Source of the DNA: an uncultured Duganella sp.
GTDB lineage: Bacteria > Pseudomonadota > Gammaproteobacteria > Burkholderiales > Burkholderiaceae
Direction of reading: 5' to 3'
DNA length: 6,327 nt
Assembly: GCA_946482635.1 (NCBI GenBank)
Contig: CAMLSG010000263.1
Location: 1-6,327, forward strand
The position numbers and the translations under genes are program-made. Position 1 is the first letter of the stretch, and each line of letters begins with the position of its first letter. Shown piece by piece: positions 1 through 6,327 of the stretch. The notes under the pieces were generated by a model. That model saw only the letters and a list, made by a program, of their open reading frames with translations. It was not told the DNA's origin and did no database searches.

Positions 1-86
1 AAGAAATAGAAAAAATGGTTCCGTTAAGGCGAAAAATGACTGTTTTAGGTGGCTTAAGACAAATCGCAAAAACGAGATCCCCGTTC
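1..86. other. AT-rich 3' flank, no gene seen
   Basis: This stretch follows the stop codon of the minus-strand MutS-like gene. It is visibly richer in A and T than the rest of the window and is interrupted by stop codons in the frames I read. I looked for a hairpin followed by a T-run that could terminate the minus-strand gene. There are T-runs on that strand (for example opposite 33-37 and 10-15), but no convincing stem precedes them. I see no tRNA or repeat here. Confidence 0.5.
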
Positions 87-1562
87 CTACGCTGGCAGTA
101 GCCGGCCACTGAGGCGTTTGTAAACGTCGCGCGCGCGTTGTTCGATGGATGCGTCGAAGCCTGACTGTGCCAGCAAGGTCAGACCATTGGTTTCGGCCAG
201 CACGCCGGGAGTCAGCACCAGGCGGCCGGCGCGCTTTTGCACCAGCAATGGCACGCAGCATTGCTCGAGCAACTGAGCCAGGACCACGTTGTGCGAGGAC
301 ACCAGCACGGTGCCGCGGCCGGCCAGTTGCTCCAGCACGGCGGCCGCTGCAGACACCGACTCGAGGTGGTTGGTGCCGCGGAAAATCTCGTCAATGATAA
401 AGACGGCGCGTTGCGGCTCCTTGGCCAGCGCCAGCAATTCATGCGCACGGCGCAGCTCCGACTGGTAGAGGCTCTCGCCGCCGTCGAGCGCGTCCTCATT
501 CTGCATGCTGGCATATACCGGCAGGTTCGGCACGCGCGCGGCGTCCGCATAGCAGAAACCGAATGCACGCGCGGCCAGCAGGTTCAGTCCCACCGTGCGC
601 AGCAAAGTGCTTTTGCCAATGCCATTCTGACCGCTGATAAAGGCGCTCTTGCCATCCAGTGCCAGGTCCAGCGCCTGTGCATCGGGCAGCAGCGGATGCC
701 GAACCGCTTGCAGGTGAATCTCCTGCTCCCAGCCCTCTTCCGCCCAGCACCACTGCGTTTGCGTGGACAGATGGCGTGCCAGCGCCAGATCGGCATCGAG
801 GCCGGCCACCAGTTCAAAGCTCTCGCGCAGGAAGGCAGCGTGTTCGCGCACCAGGCGGCGGGTGGCGAAATAGTGTTTCAGGTTGGCCAGCATGACCCAG
901 TCGGCATATTCGGCCACGCCCGGCGAGGTGGAGATGGCGTTGCGCGCAAGCTTGCCGCGAAGTTGGGCGGCTTGCGCCGCGCCGGGTGCGTCTGTTTGGA
1001 GGCTATGGGCATTGAGCTGCAATTGCAACGCCTCCGCAATGCCCGACCATTGCTGGACACGCGAATGGAAAGCGATCTGGATCGCCATCAGCCACAGCGA
1101 CAGCACGACCGCAGGAACCAGGGCCGCCAGCCAGAAAAAGCTGGCGACGACACTGGCGAGGAAGGCAAAGGGCACCAGCCAGAGCCAGGCCGCCCAGCGA
1201 GGCGCAGGTGGCAACGGCGATGCTCCGGTTTGCGCTACAGCTTCCGTTGCGGGGACGAACAATGCTTCGCTGACTTCAGCGCTGGCCTTGCATAAAGGCG
1301 CGAGCTGGGTGGCGAGACGATCGCGCGCGCCGCCGTCCGCCAGCAAGGCGCGCAAATGGTCGGCCGAGGCAGCGCCTGCACCGCGCCGCAAGCGCCGATA
1401 AAGCATCTGACGGCCGAAAATGCTGGCCCCTTCGCCGACCACCTGCAGGTAGGGCGCGAGCAACAGATCCTGCCAGGTCTGTCCATCCACCGCGCCGTTG
1501 CCGCTGGCGCCGGCCAGTTCGTCGTAACGCGCCACCGCGCTATCGGAGAAAGGATACTCCAC
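87..1562 (-). CDS. Membrane-anchored MutS-family ATPase, function unknown
   Basis: Predicted 491-residue protein with the ATPase domain of the MutS family at its C-terminal end. Using the GTG at 1562 as residue 1, a hydrophobic block at about 123-165 is long enough for two membrane helices. An RHPLL motif at 288-292 opens the ATPase part, as in MutS proteins. The Walker A motif GQNGIGKST is at 311-319. An SMQNEDAL segment near 352-359 matches the MutS region between the Walker motifs. Walker B FIIDEIFRGTNH is at 388-399, with a catalytic Glu after the Asp, and a His follows in SSH at 422-424. The end (GLTLLAQSGFDASIEQRARDVYKRL, cited here only as positions 460-484) resembles the MutS tail that follows the ATPase. 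The N-terminal mismatch-binding and connector domains of true MutS are absent and there is no Smr nuclease domain, so ordinary mismatch repair is unlikely. It is transcribed divergently from the exporter operon. The ATPase assignment is firm; the cellular role is not known to me. Confidence 0.88.
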   Translation of the reverse strand: MEYPFSDSAVARYDELAGASGNGAVDGQTWQDLLLAPYLQVVGEGASIFGRQMLYRRLRRGAGAASADHLRALLADGGARDRLATQLAPLCKASAEVSEALFVPATEAVAQTGASPLPPAPRWAAWLWLVPFAFLASVVASFFWLAALVPAVVLSLWLMAIQIAFHSRVQQWSGIAEALQLQLNAHSLQTDAPGAAQAAQLRGKLARNAISTSPGVAEYADWVMLANLKHYFATRRLVREHAAFLRESFELVAGLDADLALARHLSTQTQWCWAEEGWEQEIHLQAVRHPLLPDAQALDLALDGKSAFISGQNGIGKSTLLRTVGLNLLAARAFGFCYADAARVPNLPVYASMQNEDALDGGESLYQSELRRAHELLALAKEPQRAVFIIDEIFRGTNHLESVSAAAAVLEQLAGRGTVLVSSHNVVLAQLLEQCCVPLLVQKRAGRLVLTPGVLAETNGLTLLAQSGFDASIEQRARDVYKRLSGRLLPA

Positions 1563-1569
1563 AGAACCA

Positions 1570-1575
1570 CCCCTT
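1570..1575 (-). promoter_or_regulatory. Ribosome binding site that decides the MutS-like start
   Basis: On the minus strand AAGGGG lies at 1575-1570, seven bases before the GTG at 1562-1560. An upstream in-frame GTG at 1580-1578 would give six more residues (ARGGS-type), but it places this purine-rich element inside the coding region, and only a weak site precedes it. I therefore chose the GTG at 1562. Confidence 0.65.
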
Positions 1576-1595
1576 GCCACAAAGATAAGTCGACA

Positions 1596-1621
1596 AGTAT
1601 AGCCGCTTATAAAAAAATCAA
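1596..1621 (-). promoter_or_regulatory. Possible sigma-70 promoter for the MutS-like gene
   Basis: Read on the minus strand, a good -10 hexamer TATACT lies at 1601-1596 and TTGATT lies at 1621-1616. The spacer between them is only 14 bases, shorter than the usual 16-18, so the -35 assignment is weak. Initiation about seven bases past the -10 would give a leader of roughly 27 bases to the GTG at 1562, which is plausible. The element sits in an A/T-run and could partly be chance. Confidence 0.35.
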
Positions 1622-1633
1622 GTAGTCCGATTG

Positions 1634-1652
1634 CCTGTCCAATGCGGACAGG
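1634..1652. promoter_or_regulatory. Perfect dyad, probable activator binding site (UAS)
   Basis: CCTGTCC, five bases, then GGACAGG form a perfect 7+7 inverted repeat of 19 bases. The centre at 1643 is about 107 bases upstream of the transcription start predicted from the sigma-54 promoter. That distance is typical of enhancer sites bound by NtrC-type activators. Its position between the two divergent genes means it could also affect the minus-strand gene, whose candidate -35 starts 13 bases away. What is seen is the dyad; its role as an enhancer is inferred from position and from the downstream promoter class. Confidence 0.72.
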
Positions 1653-1678
1653 TGGACACGGTGGACGCTCGCGGACAG
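1651..1678 (+). repeat. Cluster of GGAC half-sites beside the dyad
   Basis: Two tandem 9-base units, GGTGGACAC (1651-1659) and GGTGGACGC (1660-1668), are followed by GCGGACAG at 1671-1678. The last repeats the eight bases at 1644-1651 in the right arm of the dyad. GGAC therefore starts at 1646, 1654, 1663 and 1673, in the same orientation and at spacings of 8, 9 and 10 bases. This could be a secondary, lower-affinity array for the same regulator, allowing an activator to oligomerise. Confidence 0.5.
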
Positions 1679-1705
1679 CCCGAACAGCAAGAACGGCTCT
1701 TTATA

Positions 1706-1718
1706 AATCAATAGCTTA
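1706..1718 (+). promoter_or_regulatory. IHF binding site
   Basis: AATCAATAGCTTA matches the IHF consensus WATCAANNNNTTR at every defined base. It sits in an AT-rich island (1698-1722), between the proposed enhancer dyad and the sigma-54 promoter. There IHF would bend the DNA so that the enhancer-bound activator can touch the polymerase. It lies rather close to the -24 element (six bases upstream), which is nearer than in many known cases, so the function is inferred rather than certain. Confidence 0.6.
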
Positions 1719-1723
1719 TAGGT

Positions 1724-1739
1724 TGGCACACTTCATGCA
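1724..1739 (+). promoter_or_regulatory. Sigma-54 (-24/-12) promoter of the exporter operon
   Basis: TGGCAC at 1724-1729 and TGCA at 1736-1739 fit the sigma-54 consensus TGGCACG-N4-TTGCW. The invariant GG (1725-1726) and GC (1737-1738) are present and exactly 12 bases apart. Only two consensus positions differ (A for G at 1730 and A for T at 1735). Transcription should begin near 1750. The site directly precedes the adaptor gene. RpoN-type promoters need an ATP-driven activator, so the operon should be silent without its signal. Confidence 0.85.
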
Positions 1740-1768
1740 TTAGCAAGATTGACCAAATCACCAACACC

Positions 1769-1774
1769 AGGAAA
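1769..1774 (+). promoter_or_regulatory. Ribosome binding site that decides the adaptor start
   Basis: AGGAAA at 1769-1774 stands before the ATG at 1782, with nine bases between AGGA and the start. The longer in-frame TTG at 1749 has no such site and coincides with the predicted transcription start, so it cannot normally be translated from this promoter. Confidence 0.7.
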
Positions 1775-1781
1775 CAAGAAC

Positions 1782-3047
1782 ATGATTCGCGACACCTCAC
1801 ACCAGGACCAAGTGATCGCAGCTCCCGCCAGCCGCTTCCCGCGCCGCAAAGTGCTGCTGCTGGTGATCGGCCTGGCGCTGGCCGGCGCCGGCTACGGCCT
1901 GCTGAAAAGCTGGAGCGGCAGCGAGCAATCGATCAGCGCCGCGCGCCTGCGCATCGGCGAAGTCACGCGCGGCACCCTGATCCGCGACGCCGCCGTCAAC
2001 GGCCGCATCGTGGCTGCCGTCAGCCCGACCCTGTATTCGACTTCCACCTCCACGGTCGAACTGAAGGTGCACGCCGGCGACACGGTCAAGAAAGGCCAGG
2101 TCCTCGCCGTGCTGGAATCGCCCGACCTGACCGACGAACTGAAAAAGGAACAGACGCTGTTCAACGAGCTGCAAGCCGAAGTCGCGCGCCAGCAGATCCT
2201 GGCCCGCAAGCAAAAGCTGGCCGCCCAGCGCGAAGCCGACACTGCGGAAATCGAGCGCGTTTCCGCCATGCGCACCCTGCAGCGCTACGAAAGCGTGTCG
2301 ACAGAAGGCATCATCGCCAAGATCGACATGCAGAAAGCCAAGGACGCCGTGGCCGCCGCCGACATCCGCGCCCGGCACACCAAGCAGGCCGCCGAACTGG
2401 AAGGCGACAACGTCTCGCTGGAACTGAAAACCAAGACTGCGCAGATGGAGCGCCAGAAACTGTCGCTGGCCAACGCCCAGCGCCGCGTCGACGAGCTCAC
2501 CGTGCGGGCGCCGGTGGACGGCTTCATCGGCACCCTGTCGGTGGCCAACCGCAGCGTGGTGCAGGCCAACACGCCGCTCATGACGCTGGTCGACCTGTCC
2601 CAGCTCGAAGTGGAACTGGAAGTGCCGGAATCCTACGTCAACGACCTGGGCCTGGGCATGACCGCCGAAATCGAAGTGGCCGGCGCCAAGACCAAGGGCA
2701 AGCTGTCGGCGCTGTCGCCGGAAGTGGTGAAGAACCAGGTGCTGGCGCGCGTGCGCTTCGACAAGCAGCCGGAAGGCCTGCGCCAGAGCCAGCGCGTGTC
2801 GGCGCGCCTGCTGATCGACGAGAAGCCGAACGTGCTGATGGTGCAGCGCGGCCCGTTCGTCGAATCGGAAGGCGGCCGCTATGTCTACCTGCTGCAGGAC
2901 GGCATCGCCGTGCGCACCCCGGTGCAGCTTGGCGCCACCAGCGTGGCTGCCGTGGAAATCGTCAATGGATTGAAACAAGGTGACAAGATCGTGATCGCCG
3001 GTACCGAAAACTTCGAGAACGCCAAGCGCGTTTCGATCAACAAATAA
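1782..3047 (+). CDS. Periplasmic adaptor (membrane fusion) subunit of ABC exporter
   Basis: Predicted 421-residue HlyD/MacA-type adaptor, anchored in the inner membrane and linking the ABC permeases to an outer-membrane channel. A short cytoplasmic tail ending in the basic stretch RRK (residues 21-23) precedes a single membrane helix at about 24-41. The first lipoyl half-motif is around 92-112 (HAGDTVKKGQVLAVLESPDL). A long charged, Ala/Lys/Glu-rich two-helix coiled coil spans about 114-237. The second lipoyl half is at 239-271 (VRAPVDGFIG). A beta-barrel domain at about 274-347 and a membrane-proximal domain to the end follow. No lipobox Cys is present, so it is held by the helix and not by a lipid. 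It is the first gene of a four-gene operon driven by the sigma-54 promoter upstream. The family assignment is firm; neighbours point to an ABC partner and not an RND pump. Substrate is unknown. Confidence 0.93.
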   Translation: MIRDTSHQDQVIAAPASRFPRRKVLLLVIGLALAGAGYGLLKSWSGSEQSISAARLRIGEVTRGTLIRDAAVNGRIVAAVSPTLYSTSTSTVELKVHAGDTVKKGQVLAVLESPDLTDELKKEQTLFNELQAEVARQQILARKQKLAAQREADTAEIERVSAMRTLQRYESVSTEGIIAKIDMQKAKDAVAAADIRARHTKQAAELEGDNVSLELKTKTAQMERQKLSLANAQRRVDELTVRAPVDGFIGTLSVANRSVVQANTPLMTLVDLSQLEVELEVPESYVNDLGLGMTAEIEVAGAKTKGKLSALSPEVVKNQVLARVRFDKQPEGLRQSQRVSARLLIDEKPNVLMVQRGPFVESEGGRYVYLLQDGIAVRTPVQLGATSVAAVEIVNGLKQGDKIVIAGTENFENAKRVSINK

Positions 3048-3068
3048 CCCCCTACGGAGAGGCAAACC

Positions 3069-3773
<705 letters not shown>

Positions 3774-3774
3774 G

Positions 3775-5085
3775 ATGATCCAGTACTATTTCATGCTGGG
3801 CGTGCGCAGCCTGCGCCGCAACCCGATCCTGACCTCGCTGATGGTGCTGATCCTGGCGGTCGGCGTGGCCGCCAGCGTGTCGACCCTGACCATCCTGCAC
3901 GTGATGTCGGGCGATCCGATCCCGCACAAGAGCGAGCGCCTGATCGTGCCGCTGGTCGACAACGGACCGATTAAAGGCTACACCCCGGGCGAGCGCGAAG
4001 GCGACGAGATGTCCTACCGCGACGCCGTCAACCTGCTCGCTTCCGGCCAGGGCGACCGCCGCACAGCCATCCGCGGCGTGGACGGCACCATCGAACCCGC
4101 GCGCAAGGACCTGCCGGTATTTACCGCCGAGGGCCTGTCGCCGACACGCGACTTCTTCGCCATGTTCGAAGTGCCCTTCGTGCACGGCGGCCCATGGAGC
4201 GAAGCGGACGACAAGTCGGGCGCCGACGTGATGGTCCTGGGCGGCAAGCTGGCCGAGCGCCTGTTCGGCAACGCCAACCCGGTCGGCCAGCGCGTGCGCT
4301 TCCGCGGCTTCGACTATGCCGTGGTCGGCGTGTACGGCAACTGGAAACCGGTGCCGCGCTACCACCGCATCATCGGCGGCCCCGGCGCCTTCGGCGACGA
4401 AGACGAATTCTACATCCCCTTCCACAACGCGATCCGCCACGAAATGGGCCAGAACGGCAATATGAACTGCAGCAGCGACCGCGGTCCCGGCTACCAGGCC
4501 CTGCTCGATTCGGAATGCATCTGGATCCAGTTCTGGTTCGAGCTGCATTCGGCCTCCGACCGCCCGCAACTGCAAGCCTGGCTGGACGCCTACGCCGCTG
4601 AACAGCGCAAGCTGGGCCGCCTGCAGCGCAACGCGCCGAACAAGCTGTTCAACGTGATGGAATGGCTGGAAGAACAGAAAGTGGTAGGCAAGGACAGCCG
4701 CCTGTCGGCCATGCTGGCCTTCGGCTTCCTGCTGCTTTGCCTGGTCAACACCATCGGCCTGCTGCTGGCCAAGTTCTCGGTGCGCGCACCGGAAGTCGGC
4801 GTGCGGCGCGCCCTGGGCGCCTCGCGCAAGGAGATCTTCACCCAGTTCCTGATCGAGAGCGCGGTGGTCGGCCTGGCCGGCGGCATCCTCGGCCTGGTGC
4901 TGGCACTTGGCGCGCTGGCCCTGATCGGCAGCATCTCGGAGCAGATCGCCGTCACCACCCATATGGACTGGATGATGCTGCTGGCGACCTTCGTCATGTC
5001 GGTCAGCGCCGCCATGCTGGCCGGGCTGCTGCCGACCTGGCGCGCCTGCCAGGTCACCCCGGCCCTGCAACTGAAATCGCAGTGA
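3775..5085 (+). CDS. FtsX-like ABC permease, first subunit
   Basis: Predicted 436-residue permease with the MacB/FtsX topology. Membrane helix 1 is at about 17-42. A large periplasmic domain of about 265 residues follows (MacB-type, ending near 308). Helices 2, 3 and 4 are at about 311-333, 357-385 and 398-420. The cytoplasmic loop after helix 2 carries VRAPEVGVRRALGASRKEI (337-355 region), the coupling segment characteristic of FtsX-family permeases that contact the ATPase. The C-terminal PTWRACQVTPALQL is also typical. No ATPase is fused, unlike E. coli MacB. Two cysteines, 232 and 248, lie in the periplasmic domain and could pair. The ATG follows the ATPase stop by one base and has a near-ideal AAGGAGG six bases upstream, so the two are translationally coupled. 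Probably forms a heterodimer with the next gene product. Confidence 0.93.
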   Translation: MIQYYFMLGVRSLRRNPILTSLMVLILAVGVAASVSTLTILHVMSGDPIPHKSERLIVPLVDNGPIKGYTPGEREGDEMSYRDAVNLLASGQGDRRTAIRGVDGTIEPARKDLPVFTAEGLSPTRDFFAMFEVPFVHGGPWSEADDKSGADVMVLGGKLAERLFGNANPVGQRVRFRGFDYAVVGVYGNWKPVPRYHRIIGGPGAFGDEDEFYIPFHNAIRHEMGQNGNMNCSSDRGPGYQALLDSECIWIQFWFELHSASDRPQLQAWLDAYAAEQRKLGRLQRNAPNKLFNVMEWLEEQKVVGKDSRLSAMLAFGFLLLCLVNTIGLLLAKFSVRAPEVGVRRALGASRKEIFTQFLIESAVVGLAGGILGLVLALGALALIGSISEQIAVTTHMDWMMLLATFVMSVSAAMLAGLLPTWRACQVTPALQLKSQ

Positions 5086-5093
5086 GGATAACC

Positions 5094-6327
5094 ATGGAAA
5101 TCAAACCAATCTTTTCCGCGCTGATGCGCTCCAAGACCGGCCCGATCCTGGTGGCCGTGCAAGTAGCGCTCAGCCTCGCCATCCTGGCCAACGCCATGCA
5201 CATCGTCAGCGTGCGCCAGGCTGTCGCAGCGCGCCCGACCGGCATCGCCAATGAAGAAGAAGTGTTCAACCTGCGCGTGAAGCCGCTCAAGCCGGGCGGC
5301 CACGAGGAACAACTGGCGAACCAGAAAGCGCAGGCGGCGGCCTTGCGCGCCGTGCCGGGCATCGTATCGGTAGCCGACACCAACCAGATCACGCTGTCCA
5401 ATTCCGGCAACTACAACAGCGTGGCCGCCAGCCGCGAGCAGGAACGCAGCAACGCCAGCCCGTCGATGTACGTCACGCCGGACTCGCTGGTCAAGACCTG
5501 GGGCCTGAAGATCATCGACGGCCGCGATTTCACGCCGCAGGACGCGCCGGAAATCGACCAGAACACCAGCAAGGCCTTTCCCACCGTGGCCCTGATCACC
5601 AAGGCCACCGGCCAGAAGGTATGGCCGGACGCGCCCAGCTTTGTCGGCAAGAAGCTGTATTACGGCACCGGCGCCGACGCGCGCGAAGTGACGGTGGTGG
5701 GCGTGATCGACACGCTGCAGACCCCGTCCGCCGCCATGGGCCAGGATGGCGAGATGTCGACCATGGTGCCAGCCCGCATCACGGGCAGTTCGCGCTCCCT
5801 GTACACCCTGCGCGCCGAGCCGGGCCAGCGCGACCGCGCCATGAAGGATGCCGAGGAAGCGATACGCAAGCTGCATAACGGCCAGGTAGTGGTGCGCACC
5901 ACCACCCAGTCCGAAGAGCGCGTCAAGCGCTACCGCGCCGACAACGCGCTGTGCTGGATGCTGATCACCGTCAGCGTGCTGCTGATGATGGTGACCGCCA
6001 GCGGCATCGTCGGCATGGCCAGCCTGTGGGTGACGCAGCGCCGCAAGCAGATCGGCGTACGGCGGGCATTGGGAGCGCGCAAGCTCGACATCCTGCGCTA
6101 CTTTGTGACTGAGAACCTGATGATCACCACCACCGGGATTGTCGGCGGCCTGCTTGGCGCACTGGCCTTGAACCAGTTGCTGGTATCGAAGCTGGAGCTG
6201 GCGCGTTTGCCAGCCGAGTATATGGTGGTTGGCGCGCTGGCTTCCTGGGCGCTCGGTATTGCCGCCGTGTACGGGCCGGCATGGCGCGCAGCTTCCATTT
6301 CGCCGGCGCTGGCGACCCGCTCGGCCT
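5094..6327 (+). CDS. FtsX-like ABC permease, second subunit (cut by window end)
   Basis: The reading frame from the ATG at 5094 stays open to the last base, giving 411 residues without a stop. The topology matches the previous gene: helix 1 at about 16-39, a periplasmic domain of about 245 residues, helices at about 286-312, 339-363 and 376-396. The loop QRRKQIGVRRALGARKLDI (315-333) parallels that of the first permease. The final residues (AWRAASISPALATR) are the usual end of this family, so only a few codons are probably missing. GAGGA at 5084-5088 overlaps the previous stop and lies five bases before the ATG. The periplasmic part has little visible likeness to that of the first permease, which fits two specialised halves of a heterodimer and not a recent duplication. 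Function and substrate follow only from the operon. Confidence 0.92.
   Translation, partial: MEIKPIFSALMRSKTGPILVAVQVALSLAILANAMHIVSVRQAVAARPTGIANEEEVFNLRVKPLKPGGHEEQLANQKAQAAALRAVPGIVSVADTNQITLSNSGNYNSVAASREQERSNASPSMYVTPDSLVKTWGLKIIDGRDFTPQDAPEIDQNTSKAFPTVALITKATGQKVWPDAPSFVGKKLYYGTGADAREVTVVGVIDTLQTPSAAMGQDGEMSTMVPARITGSSRSLYTLRAEPGQRDRAMKDAEEAIRKLHNGQVVVRTTTQSEERVKRYRADNALCWMLITVSVLLMMVTASGIVGMASLWVTQRRKQIGVRRALGARKLDILRYFVTENLMITTTGIVGGLLGALALNQLLVSKLELARLPAEYMVVGALASWALGIAAVYGPAWRAASISPALATRSA

Noticed and set aside
1..86. Rho-independent terminator for the MutS-like gene
   Set aside because: T-runs are present on the minus strand, but the candidate stems have mismatches within a few pairs. 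I cannot support a hairpin by eye.
237..1295. Open frame of 352 codons on the plus strand across the MutS-like gene
   Set aside because: The opposite strand carries intact Walker A and B and other MutS motifs; this frame shows only antisense-type composition.
1698..1720. Sigma-70 promoter for the exporter operon in the TTATAAATC...TTATAGG island
   Set aside because: TATA-like hexamers exist, but no acceptable -35 lies at the right distance. The AT-richness is better explained by the IHF site and the sigma-54 promoter context.

Overview
The window looks like a chromosomal segment of a high-GC Gram-negative bacterium. Codon use is strongly biased to G/C in the third position. A periplasmic adaptor protein implies a two-membrane envelope, and the control region is a sigma-54 type. 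Overall style suggests a betaproteobacterium of the Oxalobacteraceae kind (Massilia, Duganella, Janthinobacterium). That placement is an impression from protein style, not a database result.

Layout: positions 1-86 are an AT-rich 3' flank with no recognisable gene. Positions 87-1562 (minus strand) encode a membrane-anchored MutS-family ATPase of unknown role that lacks the mismatch-recognition part. Positions 1563-1781 are a divergent regulatory region. From 1782 to beyond the right edge there is a four-gene plus-strand operon: a periplasmic adaptor (HlyD/MacA type), an ABC ATPase (MacB/LolD type), and two consecutive FtsX-like permeases, the second cut by the window end.

The operon reads as a split MacAB-like exporter. 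The two permeases would form a heterodimer energised by the separate ATPase, and the adaptor would connect them across the periplasm to an outer-membrane channel that is not in this window. Intergenic gaps are 21, 1 and 8 bases, each with a good ribosome binding site, so co-transcription and coordinated translation are likely. The substrate cannot be read from the sequence.

The most informative part is the 219-base divergent region. It holds a near-perfect -24/-12 sigma-54 promoter (TGGCAC at 1724, TGC at 1736, correct spacing). A perfect match to the IHF consensus lies just upstream at 1706-1718. About 107 bases upstream of the predicted start is a perfect 7+7 dyad, CCTGTCC-N5-GGACAGG, followed by three more GGAC half-sites. 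This is the layout of an enhancer-dependent operon, so the exporter is probably switched on by a dedicated NtrC-type activator. The predicted transcription start also rules out the longest reading of the adaptor gene and fixes its start at 1782.
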